A DNA stretch of 64,000 nt, taken from positions 62,001 through 126,000 of the forward strand of contig NZ_RKQQ01000002.1 of assembly GCF_003814815.1 (NCBI RefSeq), in the 5' to 3' direction. Below are positions 34,122-42,114 of the stretch, one piece after another. Below the pieces are notes generated by a model. That model was not told where the DNA came from. It saw only the letters and a program-made list of their open reading frames with translations, and made no database searches. Source of the stretch: Salisediminibacterium halotolerans (GTDB lineage Bacteria; Bacillota; Bacilli; Bacillales; Salisediminibacteriaceae). The position numbers and the translations under genes were made by a program. How positions within the stretch are numbered: the first letter of the stretch is position 1; every line of letters starts with the position of its first letter.

Positions 34122-34990
34122 AACGAGATCACATATTGCTGGAGCAACAGGGAATCCCAATCGAATACACGGTAAGCGGTGAGGGGGAGCCGGTGCTGAT
34201 GCTGCACGGCGGGCATTCAAGCTGCCGGGAAGAACTCGGGGTCGGCTGGCTCGTTGAAGCGGGCTATAAAGTGATTGTGCCGTCGCGCCCGGGCTACGGC
34301 CGGACCTCAAAGGCAGCAGGGAAGGATTTGGCGGCGGTGTCGGAGACGATCCGGGCGGTTTTACATCATGCCGGCGAAGAGCGCGCGCATATCGCCGCTT
34401 TTTCTGCCGCCGGACCGGCGGGGATCGCGTTTGCGGCCGCGTGTCCGGAGCGGACGTTGTCGCTCTCGCTTCTGTCTGCTGTGTCGAAACCGTGGCCGGT
34501 AAAAGCTGACGGCGCAGGCCTTGCTGTCGGAGCTCGAATCATGTTTCGCCCGCGATTGGAACGGGCAACGTGGGCGCTTATTCAAGCTGTTAATAAACGC
34601 TTTCCTGACGGCCTGTTTCGTCAGATGATTCCCGCGTTCAGCACGCTAGACGATTACACCGCCTCTTCGGTGATGACGGAAAACGATATCGCTTATTTTC
34701 AGCAAATGATGGCAAGGCAGCGATCGAGCAGCGGCTTTTTCCTCGATTTAGCGCATAACCGTGAGTTAACGAAGGAAATGGCGGAGCGTGTGACGGCCCC
34801 GGTACTAATTTTACACAGCCGCTACGACGCCTCGGTGAATAAAGCCCATGCCGAATACGCGAAAGAATTGATCCCGCATGCCGATCTCGTGATGCTTAAT
34901 AGCTGGGGGCATTTGATCATGCTCGGCACAGACGCAGAAGCGGCAAGAGAAACGTGGCTAGCGTTTTTATACACAAATCGCTCCGGATAA
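34118..34990 (+). CDS. alpha/beta hydrolase
   Basis: 290 residues. Oxyanion-hole HGGHSS (about 26-31), nucleophile Ser in AFSAAGPAG (about 93), Asp in HSRYDASV (about 237) and His in SWGHLIM (about 265) make a full triad. Substrate unknown (ester, lactone or similar). It overlaps the helicase stop by four bases (ATGA), so its translation is coupled to that gene. It is more GC-rich than the helicase. The link to the helicase may be functional or accidental. Confidence 0.88.
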   Translation: MKRDHILLEQQGIPIEYTVSGEGEPVLMLHGGHSSCREELGVGWLVEAGYKVIVPSRPGYGRTSKAAGKDLAAVSETIRAVLHHAGEERAHIAAFSAAGPAGIAFAAACPERTLSLSLLSAVSKPWPVKADGAGLAVGARIMFRPRLERATWALIQAVNKRFPDGLFRQMIPAFSTLDDYTASSVMTENDIAYFQQMMARQRSSSGFFLDLAHNRELTKEMAERVTAPVLILHSRYDASVNKAHAEYAKELIPHADLVMLNSWGHLIMLGTDAEAARETWLAFLYTNRSG

Positions 34991-34997
34991 GTAGAAA

Positions 34998-35025
34998 AAG
35001 ACGAACCGTATAGCGGTTCCGTCTT
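34998..35025. terminator. decayed terminator (left flank of repeat copy D)
   Basis: AAGACGAACCG ... CGGTTCCGTCTT, imperfect. It matches 35382-35414. Confidence 0.7.
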
Positions 35026-35381
35026 ATTCTAAAACAAAGCGATGAGGTATGTAGATGTCCGAATGTGTAAGGACCTGCTGACTGCGGATCTTCTTTTTTA
35101 TTTTCTCTTATAGATTGAGAAGTTTTATGAGACTGGAGCAAACTCGACGCCTGCGGGAAAAGCAACTGCCGAAGACCCCACAAGAAGCGGTTTCGCTTCT
35201 GAGGAGGCTGAGGCGTTGCCCGCGGCAAGCGAGTTTGCGGAGGGCTCATAATATTCTGCATTCTATAAGGCTCATAAATAAACACTGACTTTGTTTATCA
35301 AGCACTTTTTCAGCAGCCTCGAAAGCAAGCGGAGGGTAGGGGATGCATGGCTTGCGTCAAAATAATCGATTGTCAACAAGT
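35026..35381. repeat. terminator-nested repeat element, copy D (divergent, with nested hairpin)
   Basis: 356 bp between convergent genes. The 5' end (ACAAAGCGATGAGGTATG) resembles that of copies A and C. The 3' end (GCAAGCGGAGGGTAGGGGAT ... GTCAAAATAAT ... TTGTC) matches A and B. The centre is replaced by another hairpin element. Confidence 0.7.
35125..35251. repeat. hairpin element nested in copy D
   Basis: Ends TTATGAG...GCAAACTCG and CGAGTTTGC...CTCATAA are inverted. Inside are GAAGACCCCACAAGAAGCGG and GAGGAGGCTGAGGCG, words common in intergenic repeats of Bacillaceae. Confidence 0.6.
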
Positions 35382-35414
35382 AAAGACGAACCGTTTGACG
35401 GGTTCGTCTTTTTT
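35382..35414. terminator. terminator (right flank of copy D)
   Basis: AAAGACGAACCGT - TTG - ACGGGTTCGTCTTT then T3. Ends the GH4 gene and the convergent hydrolase operon. Confidence 0.85.
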
Positions 35415-35434
35415 AATGACTGAATCAGACCGCG

Positions 35435-36763
35435 TTAGTTTTTCGTCGGCTGAAAAAAGTTCGGCAAATGTTCTTTATGCGCTTCGAGCATTTCGTCTAA
35501 AATGACTTTACCCGTTTTATCCGACGGCACGAGTGGATTGATCGTCATAGCTAAGAGAGCAGTGTCGTAATTGCCTGTCACCGCAGCTTCGGCACCGATC
35601 CGTTCAAATGACTTGATTTGCTGCACAAGACCGCGGGCGGCAACCGGCAAATCGCCCATCGCGACCGGTTTCGGCCCTTCTTTTGTGATCACACAGCTCA
35701 TTTCCACAGCCGATTCAGCCGGGATGCTTGGAATCGCGCCGTTATTGATCGTATTGACGGGCTGAATGTCTTTTTTATCGTTGTAAATCGATGAGATCAG
35801 CCGGATCGCTGCATCGCTGTAATATGCGCCGCCGCGTTCGGACAATTGCTGCGGTTTTTCCGACAGATCCGGGTCTTTGTAAAGTTCGAACAATTCGTTT
35901 TCAAGCTTTTGGACGACTTGCGCGCGGACCTTGCCGTCCCGGTAGTTGTCCAGTTCTTTTTCGAGCATGACATCTGTTTTGTAATAGTAGTTATGATACG
36001 GGCAAGTCAATGCGTTGAGTGCGCGCAAAAATTCGGGTTCCCAGCCGCTGCCTTCGACATTTTTGACGAAGCTGCTGTTTTCCGGGCTCGACAGTTTCTC
36101 GATCACCTCTTCTTTGACACTTACGCCGTCTAAGAAGATGTCGAGTCCGTACACCATATGGTTCAGTCCGGCGAAGTCGATTCGCACGCGGGAGTGATCC
36201 ACGTCTAACAGGCGGGCGATGCCCATTTCCATTCCGATCGGCACGTTGCAGAGCCCGACGACTTTGCGCAAGTCCGTGTAACGCAGAACAGCTTCCGTCA
36301 CCATACCGGCCGGGTTGGTGAAGTTGATCAGCCACGCATTTGGACAGAGCGCTTCCATGTCTTTTACGATATCTAAGATCACCGGCACGGTGCGCAGACC
36401 TTTAAATAAACCGCCCGGTCCGTTTGTTTCCTGGCCGATCACACCGTGGCTTAACGGGATCCGCTCATCTTTGGCGCGGGCATCCAAGAGGCCGACACGA
36501 AACTGGGTCGTAACAAAATCGGCATCTTTTAACGCCGTTTGCCGGTCCAATGTCAGATGCACATCGATCGGAAAACCGGCTTTTTCGACCATCCGCTTCG
36601 CAAGGTTGCCGACGATGTCTAATTTTTCTTTGCCTTCTTCAATATCAACGAGCCATAATTCTTTTACCGGCAATTCGTCATACCGGTTAATAAATCCTTC
36701 AATCAATTCCGGCGTATAACTAGATCCGCCGCCAATTGTAACTACTTTTAATCCTTCACTCAT
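35435..36763 (-). CDS. 6-phospho-beta-glucosidase, glycoside hydrolase family 4
   Basis: 442 residues. NAD-binding GGGSSYTPELIEGF at the N-terminus, then NGPGGLFKGLRT, NFTNPAGMVTEA, metal-ligand Cys in GLCNVPIG (about 171) and His in GLNHMVYG (about 200). GH4 enzymes use NAD+ and Mn2+ and act by oxidation and elimination; the LicH/CelF branch splits 6-phospho-cellobiose and similar sugars. No PTS genes are near, so the phosphosugar comes from elsewhere. RBS GGGGGATTAATC. Divergent from an RpiR-type regulator and preceded by a cre-like site. Confidence 0.92.
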   Translation of the reverse strand: MSEGLKVVTIGGGSSYTPELIEGFINRYDELPVKELWLVDIEEGKEKLDIVGNLAKRMVEKAGFPIDVHLTLDRQTALKDADFVTTQFRVGLLDARAKDERIPLSHGVIGQETNGPGGLFKGLRTVPVILDIVKDMEALCPNAWLINFTNPAGMVTEAVLRYTDLRKVVGLCNVPIGMEMGIARLLDVDHSRVRIDFAGLNHMVYGLDIFLDGVSVKEEVIEKLSSPENSSFVKNVEGSGWEPEFLRALNALTCPYHNYYYKTDVMLEKELDNYRDGKVRAQVVQKLENELFELYKDPDLSEKPQQLSERGGAYYSDAAIRLISSIYNDKKDIQPVNTINNGAIPSIPAESAVEMSCVITKEGPKPVAMGDLPVAARGLVQQIKSFERIGAEAAVTGNYDTALLAMTINPLVPSDKTGKVILDEMLEAHKEHLPNFFQPTKN

Positions 36764-36824
36764 GATTAATCCCCCTCCGTAATCTGCGATTTCACTATTT
36801 ATTTTAGAAGAACAGAGGAGTTGT

Positions 36825-36838
36825 TGCTACCGCTTTCA
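36825..36838. promoter_or_regulatory. cre-like site upstream of GH4 gene
   Basis: TGCTACCGCTTTCA fits TGWNANCGNTNWCA except for C at position 3. Suggests CcpA control. Confidence 0.45.
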
Positions 36839-36908
36839 CTAAATGAGATTCGTGTAACGCGAAAAGGTATTTGTTTCATCTTTGTAACACAGTGTTTTAT
36901 GTTTTAGG

Positions 36909-36914
36909 TATAAT
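36909..36914 (+). promoter_or_regulatory. -10 element of rpiR-type regulator gene
   Basis: Consensus TATAAT. The two TGTAAC words at about 36854 and 36883 upstream could be operator parts for the regulator. Confidence 0.5.
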
Positions 36915-36949
36915 AAAGAAAGACACAAATGGAACGGAGGGGGAAGTCG

Positions 36950-37681
36950 ATGTTTACCACTGAGGTAATTGCGTCCTTTAATGAGTTGGAACTGCATTTG
37001 TACCATTATGTGATGCAGCATAAAGACAAAGTCGTCTACATGCGGATTCGTGATCTCGCTGAGGGGGCGAACGTATCAACGTCTTCCGTGATGAGGTTTT
37101 GCCGCAAATTAGACTGTGACGGTTTTACCGAGTTTAAAGTCAAGCTTAAGCTGTTGCTTGATACAGCCAGCGATCCCGACATCAAAACCGGGCGGCACGT
37201 GCTGACGGAGTTTTTTGAGCGGACAGAAAACGAGCAGTTTACCTTGAAATTGGACGATGCGGCCAGAGAGGTTTCTGAAGCGAACCATGTGTATTTTATC
37301 GGTCTCGGAAGCTCCGGGACGCTCGCGGAATACGGCTCGCGTTATTTCTCAAATTTACGGACGTTTTCAACGTTTTTGAAAGACTGGTACGTACCGATTC
37401 ATGCCGATTTGCAAGACTGTCTGACGATCGCACTGTCGGTATCCGGGGAAAACGAATTTACGATTTCACATATTCATAAATTAAAAATGAGCGGTAGCAA
37501 AATTTTGTCGATCACCAATAATGCCCAATCAACGATCGCGAAAATCGCCGACAAAAATATTTCATACTACGTGACGGAAGAAAAGTACAACACAACGAAC
37601 ATTACAACGCAAATACCGGTCGTTTATATTTTGGAAGACATCGCGCGCCGCGCGTATCAAAAACGGATAAATCCCGATTAA
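36950..37681 (+). CDS. MurR/RpiR-family transcriptional regulator
   Basis: 243 residues from ATG 36950, which follows GGAGGGGG. N-terminal RpiR helix-turn-helix (about 15-75, RDLAEGANVSTSSVMRFCRK) and C-terminal SIS sugar-phosphate domain (about 110-235, VYFIGLGSSGTLAEYGSRY). It should bind a phosphosugar and control the divergent GH4 gene. Similar to GlvR/YfiA-type regulators of phospho-glycosidases. Confidence 0.9.
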   Translation: MFTTEVIASFNELELHLYHYVMQHKDKVVYMRIRDLAEGANVSTSSVMRFCRKLDCDGFTEFKVKLKLLLDTASDPDIKTGRHVLTEFFERTENEQFTLKLDDAAREVSEANHVYFIGLGSSGTLAEYGSRYFSNLRTFSTFLKDWYVPIHADLQDCLTIALSVSGENEFTISHIHKLKMSGSKILSITNNAQSTIAKIADKNISYYVTEEKYNTTNITTQIPVVYILEDIARRAYQKRINPD

Positions 37682-37700
37682 GGTTGTGTATATAACAAAA

Positions 37701-37713
37701 TGATTATATAATG
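37701..37713. promoter_or_regulatory. ArsR operator / promoter of arsR
   Basis: TGATTATATAATG carries the same ATTATATAAT core found twice in front of arsD. It overlaps the likely -10 of arsR, so autoregulation is expected. Confidence 0.6.
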
Positions 37714-37751
37714 GTACCGGAATGAAATGCGAACGCAAAGGAGCTGTCGAT

Positions 37752-38138
37752 ATGACCAATCATCAACCGCTCGATGGATATACGCGAATGTTCAAAATGC
37801 TCGCGGACGAAAATCGGCTGAAAATGCTGTTGTATATGCGTGAAGAAGAATTGTGTGTCTGTGATTTTGAGGCTTTGCTCGGAATCAGCCAGCCGTCTGT
37901 AAGTCAACAACTGAAACGGATGCGCGCTGAAGGGATTGTCACGTCGCGAAAGTTCGAGCAGTGGCACGTGTACAGAATCGATGAATCGTATCCATTGATT
38001 GAGGTGTTAACTGAAACGCTCAGCCAGCTGCCGTCAGTGAAGCAAGATGTCGATGAATTAACAGAGAACGGCTTGCGCTCGCGCTGCTCGATCAATGCAC
38101 GCCCGATTGAATTCACATCTGCAAACAAACTGCGCTAA
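37752..38138 (+). CDS. arsR: arsenic-responsive repressor ArsR
   Basis: 128 residues from ATG 37752, which has AAAGGAG upstream. Winged-helix ArsR/SmtB protein with ELCVCDFEALL (about 35-45), whose two Cys form the As(III) site, and recognition helix SQPSVSQQLKRM. It releases the ars promoter when arsenite binds. Two more Cys near the C-terminus (RSRC region) could add a third ligand. First gene of the ars cluster. Confidence 0.93.
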   Translation: MTNHQPLDGYTRMFKMLADENRLKMLLYMREEELCVCDFEALLGISQPSVSQQLKRMRAEGIVTSRKFEQWHVYRIDESYPLIEVLTETLSQLPSVKQDVDELTENGLRSRCSINARPIEFTSANKLR

Positions 38139-38183
38139 AACCGGAACCAAGATGAACAATCACTGACGATGTAAATCGTCTAT

Positions 38184-38211
38184 TGATTATATAATCATAT
38201 AATTATATAAT
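38184..38211. promoter_or_regulatory. double ArsR operator before arsD
   Basis: TGATTATATAATCA is a perfect 14-bp palindrome. Its ATTATATAAT core is repeated at 38202-38211, 16 bases on. Suggests a second, ArsR-controlled promoter for arsDAB. Confidence 0.6.
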
Positions 38212-38245
38212 GCAATCGTGATATAAAGGTGATGGAGGGATATGA

Positions 38246-38617
38246 ATGAGTATAAAAACAATTGAAATTTTTGACCCGGCGCTTTGCTGTCCGACAGGGG
38301 TGTGCGGCCCCGGCGTAGATCCGGAACTGACGCGGATTGCACGGATGGTTTCGGCACTGACAGGGCTCGGCTATGATGTGAAACGCTATAACTTAGCTCA
38401 AGAAGCGGAATATTTTACGAAGTATCAAGCGATTCATGATTTGCTCGAAAAAGACGGACCGGAGGGACTGCCGGCGGTCGTTGTCGACGGAGAACTCCTT
38501 ATCAAACAGCGTTATCCGACAAAAGCAGAATTCGCCGAATGGCTTGAGCTTTCTGAAGCGGAGCTCGAAGAAAAAACGGCGAAACCGAAACAGACGATCA
38601 ATTTAACATCCCTTTAA
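38246..38617 (+). CDS. arsD: arsenite metallochaperone ArsD
   Basis: 123 residues. Cys-Cys in ALCCPTGVCGP (about 14-19) gives the three cysteines that bind As(III) and pass it to ArsA. The rest follows ArsD (KYQAIHDLLEKDGPEGLPAVVVDG). Short tail, without the extra Cys pairs of plasmid ArsD. RBS GATGGAGGG. Eleven bases before arsA. Confidence 0.95.
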   Translation: MSIKTIEIFDPALCCPTGVCGPGVDPELTRIARMVSALTGLGYDVKRYNLAQEAEYFTKYQAIHDLLEKDGPEGLPAVVVDGELLIKQRYPTKAEFAEWLELSEAELEEKTAKPKQTINLTSL

Positions 38618-38628
38618 GGAGGATCACG

Positions 38629-40389
38629 ATGAAACAGCTGACCCCAAACGACTTGGCGACAACGAAACACTTATTTTTTACCGGTAAAGGCGGCGTCGGC
38701 AAAACGTCGACCGCGTGTGCGGCGGCGGTATCGCTGGCGGAAGCGGGAAAAAAAGTCTTGATCGTCAGCACCGATCCGGCCTCGAACTTGCAAGATGTTT
38801 TCGGGATGGAACTGGCAAATAAGCCGGCGCCGATTGAATCCGTTCCGAATCTGTATGCGGCGAATCTCGATCCGGAAGAAGCGGCCGCGGCGTACCGGGA
38901 AAAAATGGTCGGCCCTTACCGCGATAAATTGCCGCAGGCAGCGATTACGAGTATGGAAGAACAGCTTTCCGGCGCTTGTACCGTTGAAATCGCCGCATTT
39001 GATGAGTTTTCAAATCTGTTGGCAGACGGCGAAACAACCGCGTCGTTTGATCATATTTTGTTTGATACCGCACCGACCGGGCATACATTGCGTCTGTTAC
39101 AACTTCCGACCGCCTGGAATGATTTTCTGGAAAATAACGAAAACGGGGCATCATGTCTCGGACCGCTCGCCGGTTTAGAAGATAAAAAAGCGCTCTATGC
39201 CAAAACCGTTGAAGCACTTGCTGACGGGGAAGCGACGAAACTGATCCTCGTTGCCCGGCCTGATCCGTCGAGTTTACAGGAAGCGGCGAACGCAGGCGGC
39301 GAACTGCAAGAACTCGGGATCGATAATCAGATGCTCGTCGTGAACGGCTTGTTTCAGCGCAGTTCAGCAGATACCGTTGCGCTCCGTTTGGAAGCGAAAC
39401 AACAGGAAGCGGTTAACAATATGCCGGGAAGCTTTGAAAACGTCCCTGTCTATCAGCTCCCGCTCGTGCCGTATAACTTAACCGGTCTCGACGCACTCCG
39501 CCGATTGTTTGACGCGGATCCGGTTTATTCAGAAGAGATTCCAGCAGGGAAAGCAGTTGAAGGGGTGCCGTCAGTTGGCGCGCTCGTTGACGATCTTTCC
39601 GGCCGCGGGGAAGGCGTCTGCATGACGATGGGCAAAGGTGGTGTCGGCAAAACAACGATGGCTGCGGCCGTTGCCGTCGGGTTGGCGGAAAAAGGCCACC
39701 GGGTTCATTTAACGACGACCGATCCGGCAGCGCATTTAACCTACGTGCTGCGCGACGAAGATCTGAACGGATCGCTTGAAGTGAGCCGGATTGATCCGAA
39801 ACAAGTGACAGAAGCTTATAAACAGCACGTGCTCAGTCAAGTCACAGATGACTTGTCTGAAGATGAACTAGCATACATTAAGGAAGATCTGGAATCACCT
39901 TGCACGGAAGAAATTGCTGTGTTTCACGCCTTTGCGGATGTGTTCGACCAGGCTGACGGCTCGTTTGTCGTGATTGATACCGCACCAACAGGACACACGC
40001 TCTTGCTGTTAGATAATGCTGAATCGTATCACCGTGAAGTTGAACGGACCCAAGGCGACATGCCGGAAGCGGTGAAGCGTTTATTGCCGCGCCTGCGCGA
40101 TCCGGAACAGACGTTTGTCGCGCTTGTCACACTGCCGGAAGCAACGCCGGTGTTTGAAGCCGGGCGATTGGCAGATGATTTGCGGCGCGCAGGAATTGAA
40201 CCGGCATGGTGGCTGATTAACCAAAGCTTTCAGGCTGCCGGAACGACCGATCGGGTCCTGGCCGGACGGGCGGCCGCAGAGGAAGAATGGATTACCAGCG
40301 TTTTGGCAGCTTCGCCAAAGACAGCAGTTATTCCGTGGCAAGCGGACGATGTGATCGGCTTGAAAAAATTAAAAGAGATGACTGTATAA
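38629..40389 (+). CDS. arsA: arsenite-transporting ATPase ArsA
   Basis: 586 residues, the full two-domain form. P-loops GKGGVGKTS (about 19-27) and GKGGVGKTT (about 337-345) with DTAPTGHTLRLL and DTAPTGHTLLLL signal motifs. Metal-site Cys in SGACTVEIAAF, SCLGPLAG and SPCTEEIAVF correspond to Cys113, 172 and 422 of the Escherichia coli plasmid protein. It energises ArsB-mediated As(III)/Sb(III) export. RBS AAGGAGGATCACG. Confidence 0.96.
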   Translation: MKQLTPNDLATTKHLFFTGKGGVGKTSTACAAAVSLAEAGKKVLIVSTDPASNLQDVFGMELANKPAPIESVPNLYAANLDPEEAAAAYREKMVGPYRDKLPQAAITSMEEQLSGACTVEIAAFDEFSNLLADGETTASFDHILFDTAPTGHTLRLLQLPTAWNDFLENNENGASCLGPLAGLEDKKALYAKTVEALADGEATKLILVARPDPSSLQEAANAGGELQELGIDNQMLVVNGLFQRSSADTVALRLEAKQQEAVNNMPGSFENVPVYQLPLVPYNLTGLDALRRLFDADPVYSEEIPAGKAVEGVPSVGALVDDLSGRGEGVCMTMGKGGVGKTTMAAAVAVGLAEKGHRVHLTTTDPAAHLTYVLRDEDLNGSLEVSRIDPKQVTEAYKQHVLSQVTDDLSEDELAYIKEDLESPCTEEIAVFHAFADVFDQADGSFVVIDTAPTGHTLLLLDNAESYHREVERTQGDMPEAVKRLLPRLRDPEQTFVALVTLPEATPVFEAGRLADDLRRAGIEPAWWLINQSFQAAGTTDRVLAGRAAAEEEWITSVLAASPKTAVIPWQADDVIGLKKLKEMTV

Positions 40390-40482
40390 CGAATACGTGA
40401 TGGCGCCCCGATAGATGGCGCGCAGATTGTTGACTGACTATAATTTTGACAATCAGATTTGAGATTTTATCAAGGTTTTGTT

Positions 40483-40614
40483 CACTCAGCTCTCTTGAAG
40501 AGTCCGAGTGCAAAAAATTTAGATGAAAGTGGTCACTCGGCAGTGTTGTGAGTGCTCGAGTGACCACTTTTTGATAAAAATTAGTCACTCACTCCGTTTT
40601 TCGAGTATGAGTGA
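40483..40614. repeat. array of three hairpins with CACTC/GAGTG arms between arsA and arsB
   Basis: Hairpin 1 is 40483-40510 (CACTC...GAGTG). Hairpin 2 has a perfect 14-bp stem, AAAGTGGTCACTCG 40526-40539 with CGAGTGACCACTTT 40557-40570, followed by TT. Hairpin 3 is 40585-40614 (TCACTCA...TGAGTGA). The 328-base gap 40390-40717 holds no ORF. Hairpin 2 could terminate or attenuate transcription, or protect mRNA ends and so set ArsA:ArsB ratio. Confidence 0.7.
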
Positions 40615-40717
40615 AGAAACCGTTGCCGAATTCGGAGTCAGTTATCAAAAAATAATTGATTTTCTTTCAGCGACGTGTAAAGAGACATGTATTTGAGGTA
40701 TTAGAGGAGGAAAAACG

Positions 40718-42049
40718 ATGTCACAGATTATTATTGCCGTTTCGATTTTTGTCTTCACGCTTTTTTTAGTCATCCGGCAGCCGAAAAAAATCGGCATTGG
40801 TTCAGCGGCAACGATCGGAGCTGTACTCGCACTGTTAGCCGGCGTTGTGACGTTCGCTGATGTCGGCGAAGTTACCGGAATTGTTTGGAATGCAACGCTC
40901 ACATTTATTGGTATTATTATTATTTCACTTATTTTAGACGAAATCGGCTTTTTTGAATGGGCCGCTCTACATATGGCGCGTGTCGCACAAGGCGACGGGG
41001 TGAAAATGTTTGTGTACGTCTCGCTGTTAGGCGCAATCGTTGCAGCTTTGTTTGCCAATGACGGCGCAGCGCTGATTTTAACCCCGATCGTGTTAGCGAT
41101 GGTTCGCGCCCTTAATTTTAAGGAAGCGATGATTTTGCCGTTTGTGATGGCGAGCGGCTTTATTGCCGATTCGACGAGTTTGCCGCTGATCGTCAGTAAC
41201 CTCGTCAATATCGTTTCGGCGGACTTTTTTGGGATCGGCTTTATTGAATACGCGTCGGTAATGATTATCCCGAACTTCTTTTCGTTAGCCGCGAGTATAC
41301 TTGTCTTATATATATATTTCCGCAAAGACATTCCGAAGTCATATGATATGTCGATGCTCCGTCAGCCGGAGGAAGCGATTCAAGACCATAAAATGTTTCG
41401 TTTATCGTGGGGCGTCTTAGCGCTTTTGTTAATCGGCTATTTTGTCAGCGAATTTATATATATAACGAATCCGGTCACGAATGAAGCGATGACGTTTCCC
41501 GTCTCGTTTGTCGCCTTAACGATTGCCGGGTTCTTTCTCGCGATGGCACGGCGCAGTCCGGCGGTGAACACGGGAAAAGTCATGAAAGGCGCACCGTGGG
41601 GGATTGTCGTCTTTTCGATCGGGATGTACGTCGTCGTCTTCGGCTTGCGCAATGTCGGCTTAACCGATTTACTTGCCGGTGTATTTGAAAGCGCGGCTGA
41701 CGGAGGACTGTTTGTCGGGACGATGTCGATGGGCTTTATCGCTGCAGGTCTCAGCTCGGTGATGAATAATATGCCAACAGTAATGATTAACGCCCTCGCG
41801 ATCAATGATGCGAATGTGAGCGAAACAATGCAGCAAGCGTTAATTTATGCTAATGTCATCGGTTCCGACCTCGGTCCGAAGATTACACCGATCGGCTCAC
41901 TCGCGACGCTTCTCTGGCTCCACGTACTGTCGTTAAAAGGCGTGCATATCTCTTGGGGTTATTATTTCAAAGTGGGCATTGTTATAACGATTCCGACGCT
42001 GTTTATTACGCTGACAGGGTTGTTTCTTTGGCTGTTAGTGATCGGCTAA
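40718..42049 (+). CDS. arsB: arsenite efflux permease ArsB
   Basis: 443 residues with about 12 membrane segments, ArsB type (ion-transporter superfamily) and not Acr3. Characteristic stretches are [18 protein letters not shown] (about 72-90), [19 protein letters not shown] and [17 protein letters not shown]. It exports As(OH)3/Sb(OH)3, alone by proton motive force or with ArsA. RBS TAGAGGAGG. Confidence 0.94.
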   Translation: MSQIIIAVSIFVFTLFLVIRQPKKIGIGSAATIGAVLALLAGVVTFADVGEVTGIVWNATLTFIGIIIISLILDEIGFFEWAALHMARVAQGDGVKMFVYVSLLGAIVAALFANDGAALILTPIVLAMVRALNFKEAMILPFVMASGFIADSTSLPLIVSNLVNIVSADFFGIGFIEYASVMIIPNFFSLAASILVLYIYFRKDIPKSYDMSMLRQPEEAIQDHKMFRLSWGVLALLLIGYFVSEFIYITNPVTNEAMTFPVSFVALTIAGFFLAMARRSPAVNTGKVMKGAPWGIVVFSIGMYVVVFGLRNVGLTDLLAGVFESAADGGLFVGTMSMGFIAAGLSSVMNNMPTVMINALAINDANVSETMQQALIYANVIGSDLGPKITPIGSLATLLWLHVLSLKGVHISWGYYFKVGIVITIPTLFITLTGLFLWLLVIG

Positions 42050-42114
42050 AAAGCATTTAAATAAAGGAAAGAAATTTTGAAGAGTATATATTTTCCTGAA
42101 TGAGAGGAACTTAC

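Noticed and set aside
35026-35381. CRISPR-like or IS element in the repeat-rich gap
   Set aside because: No regularly spaced direct repeats and no transposase frame; the structure is nested hairpin elements.
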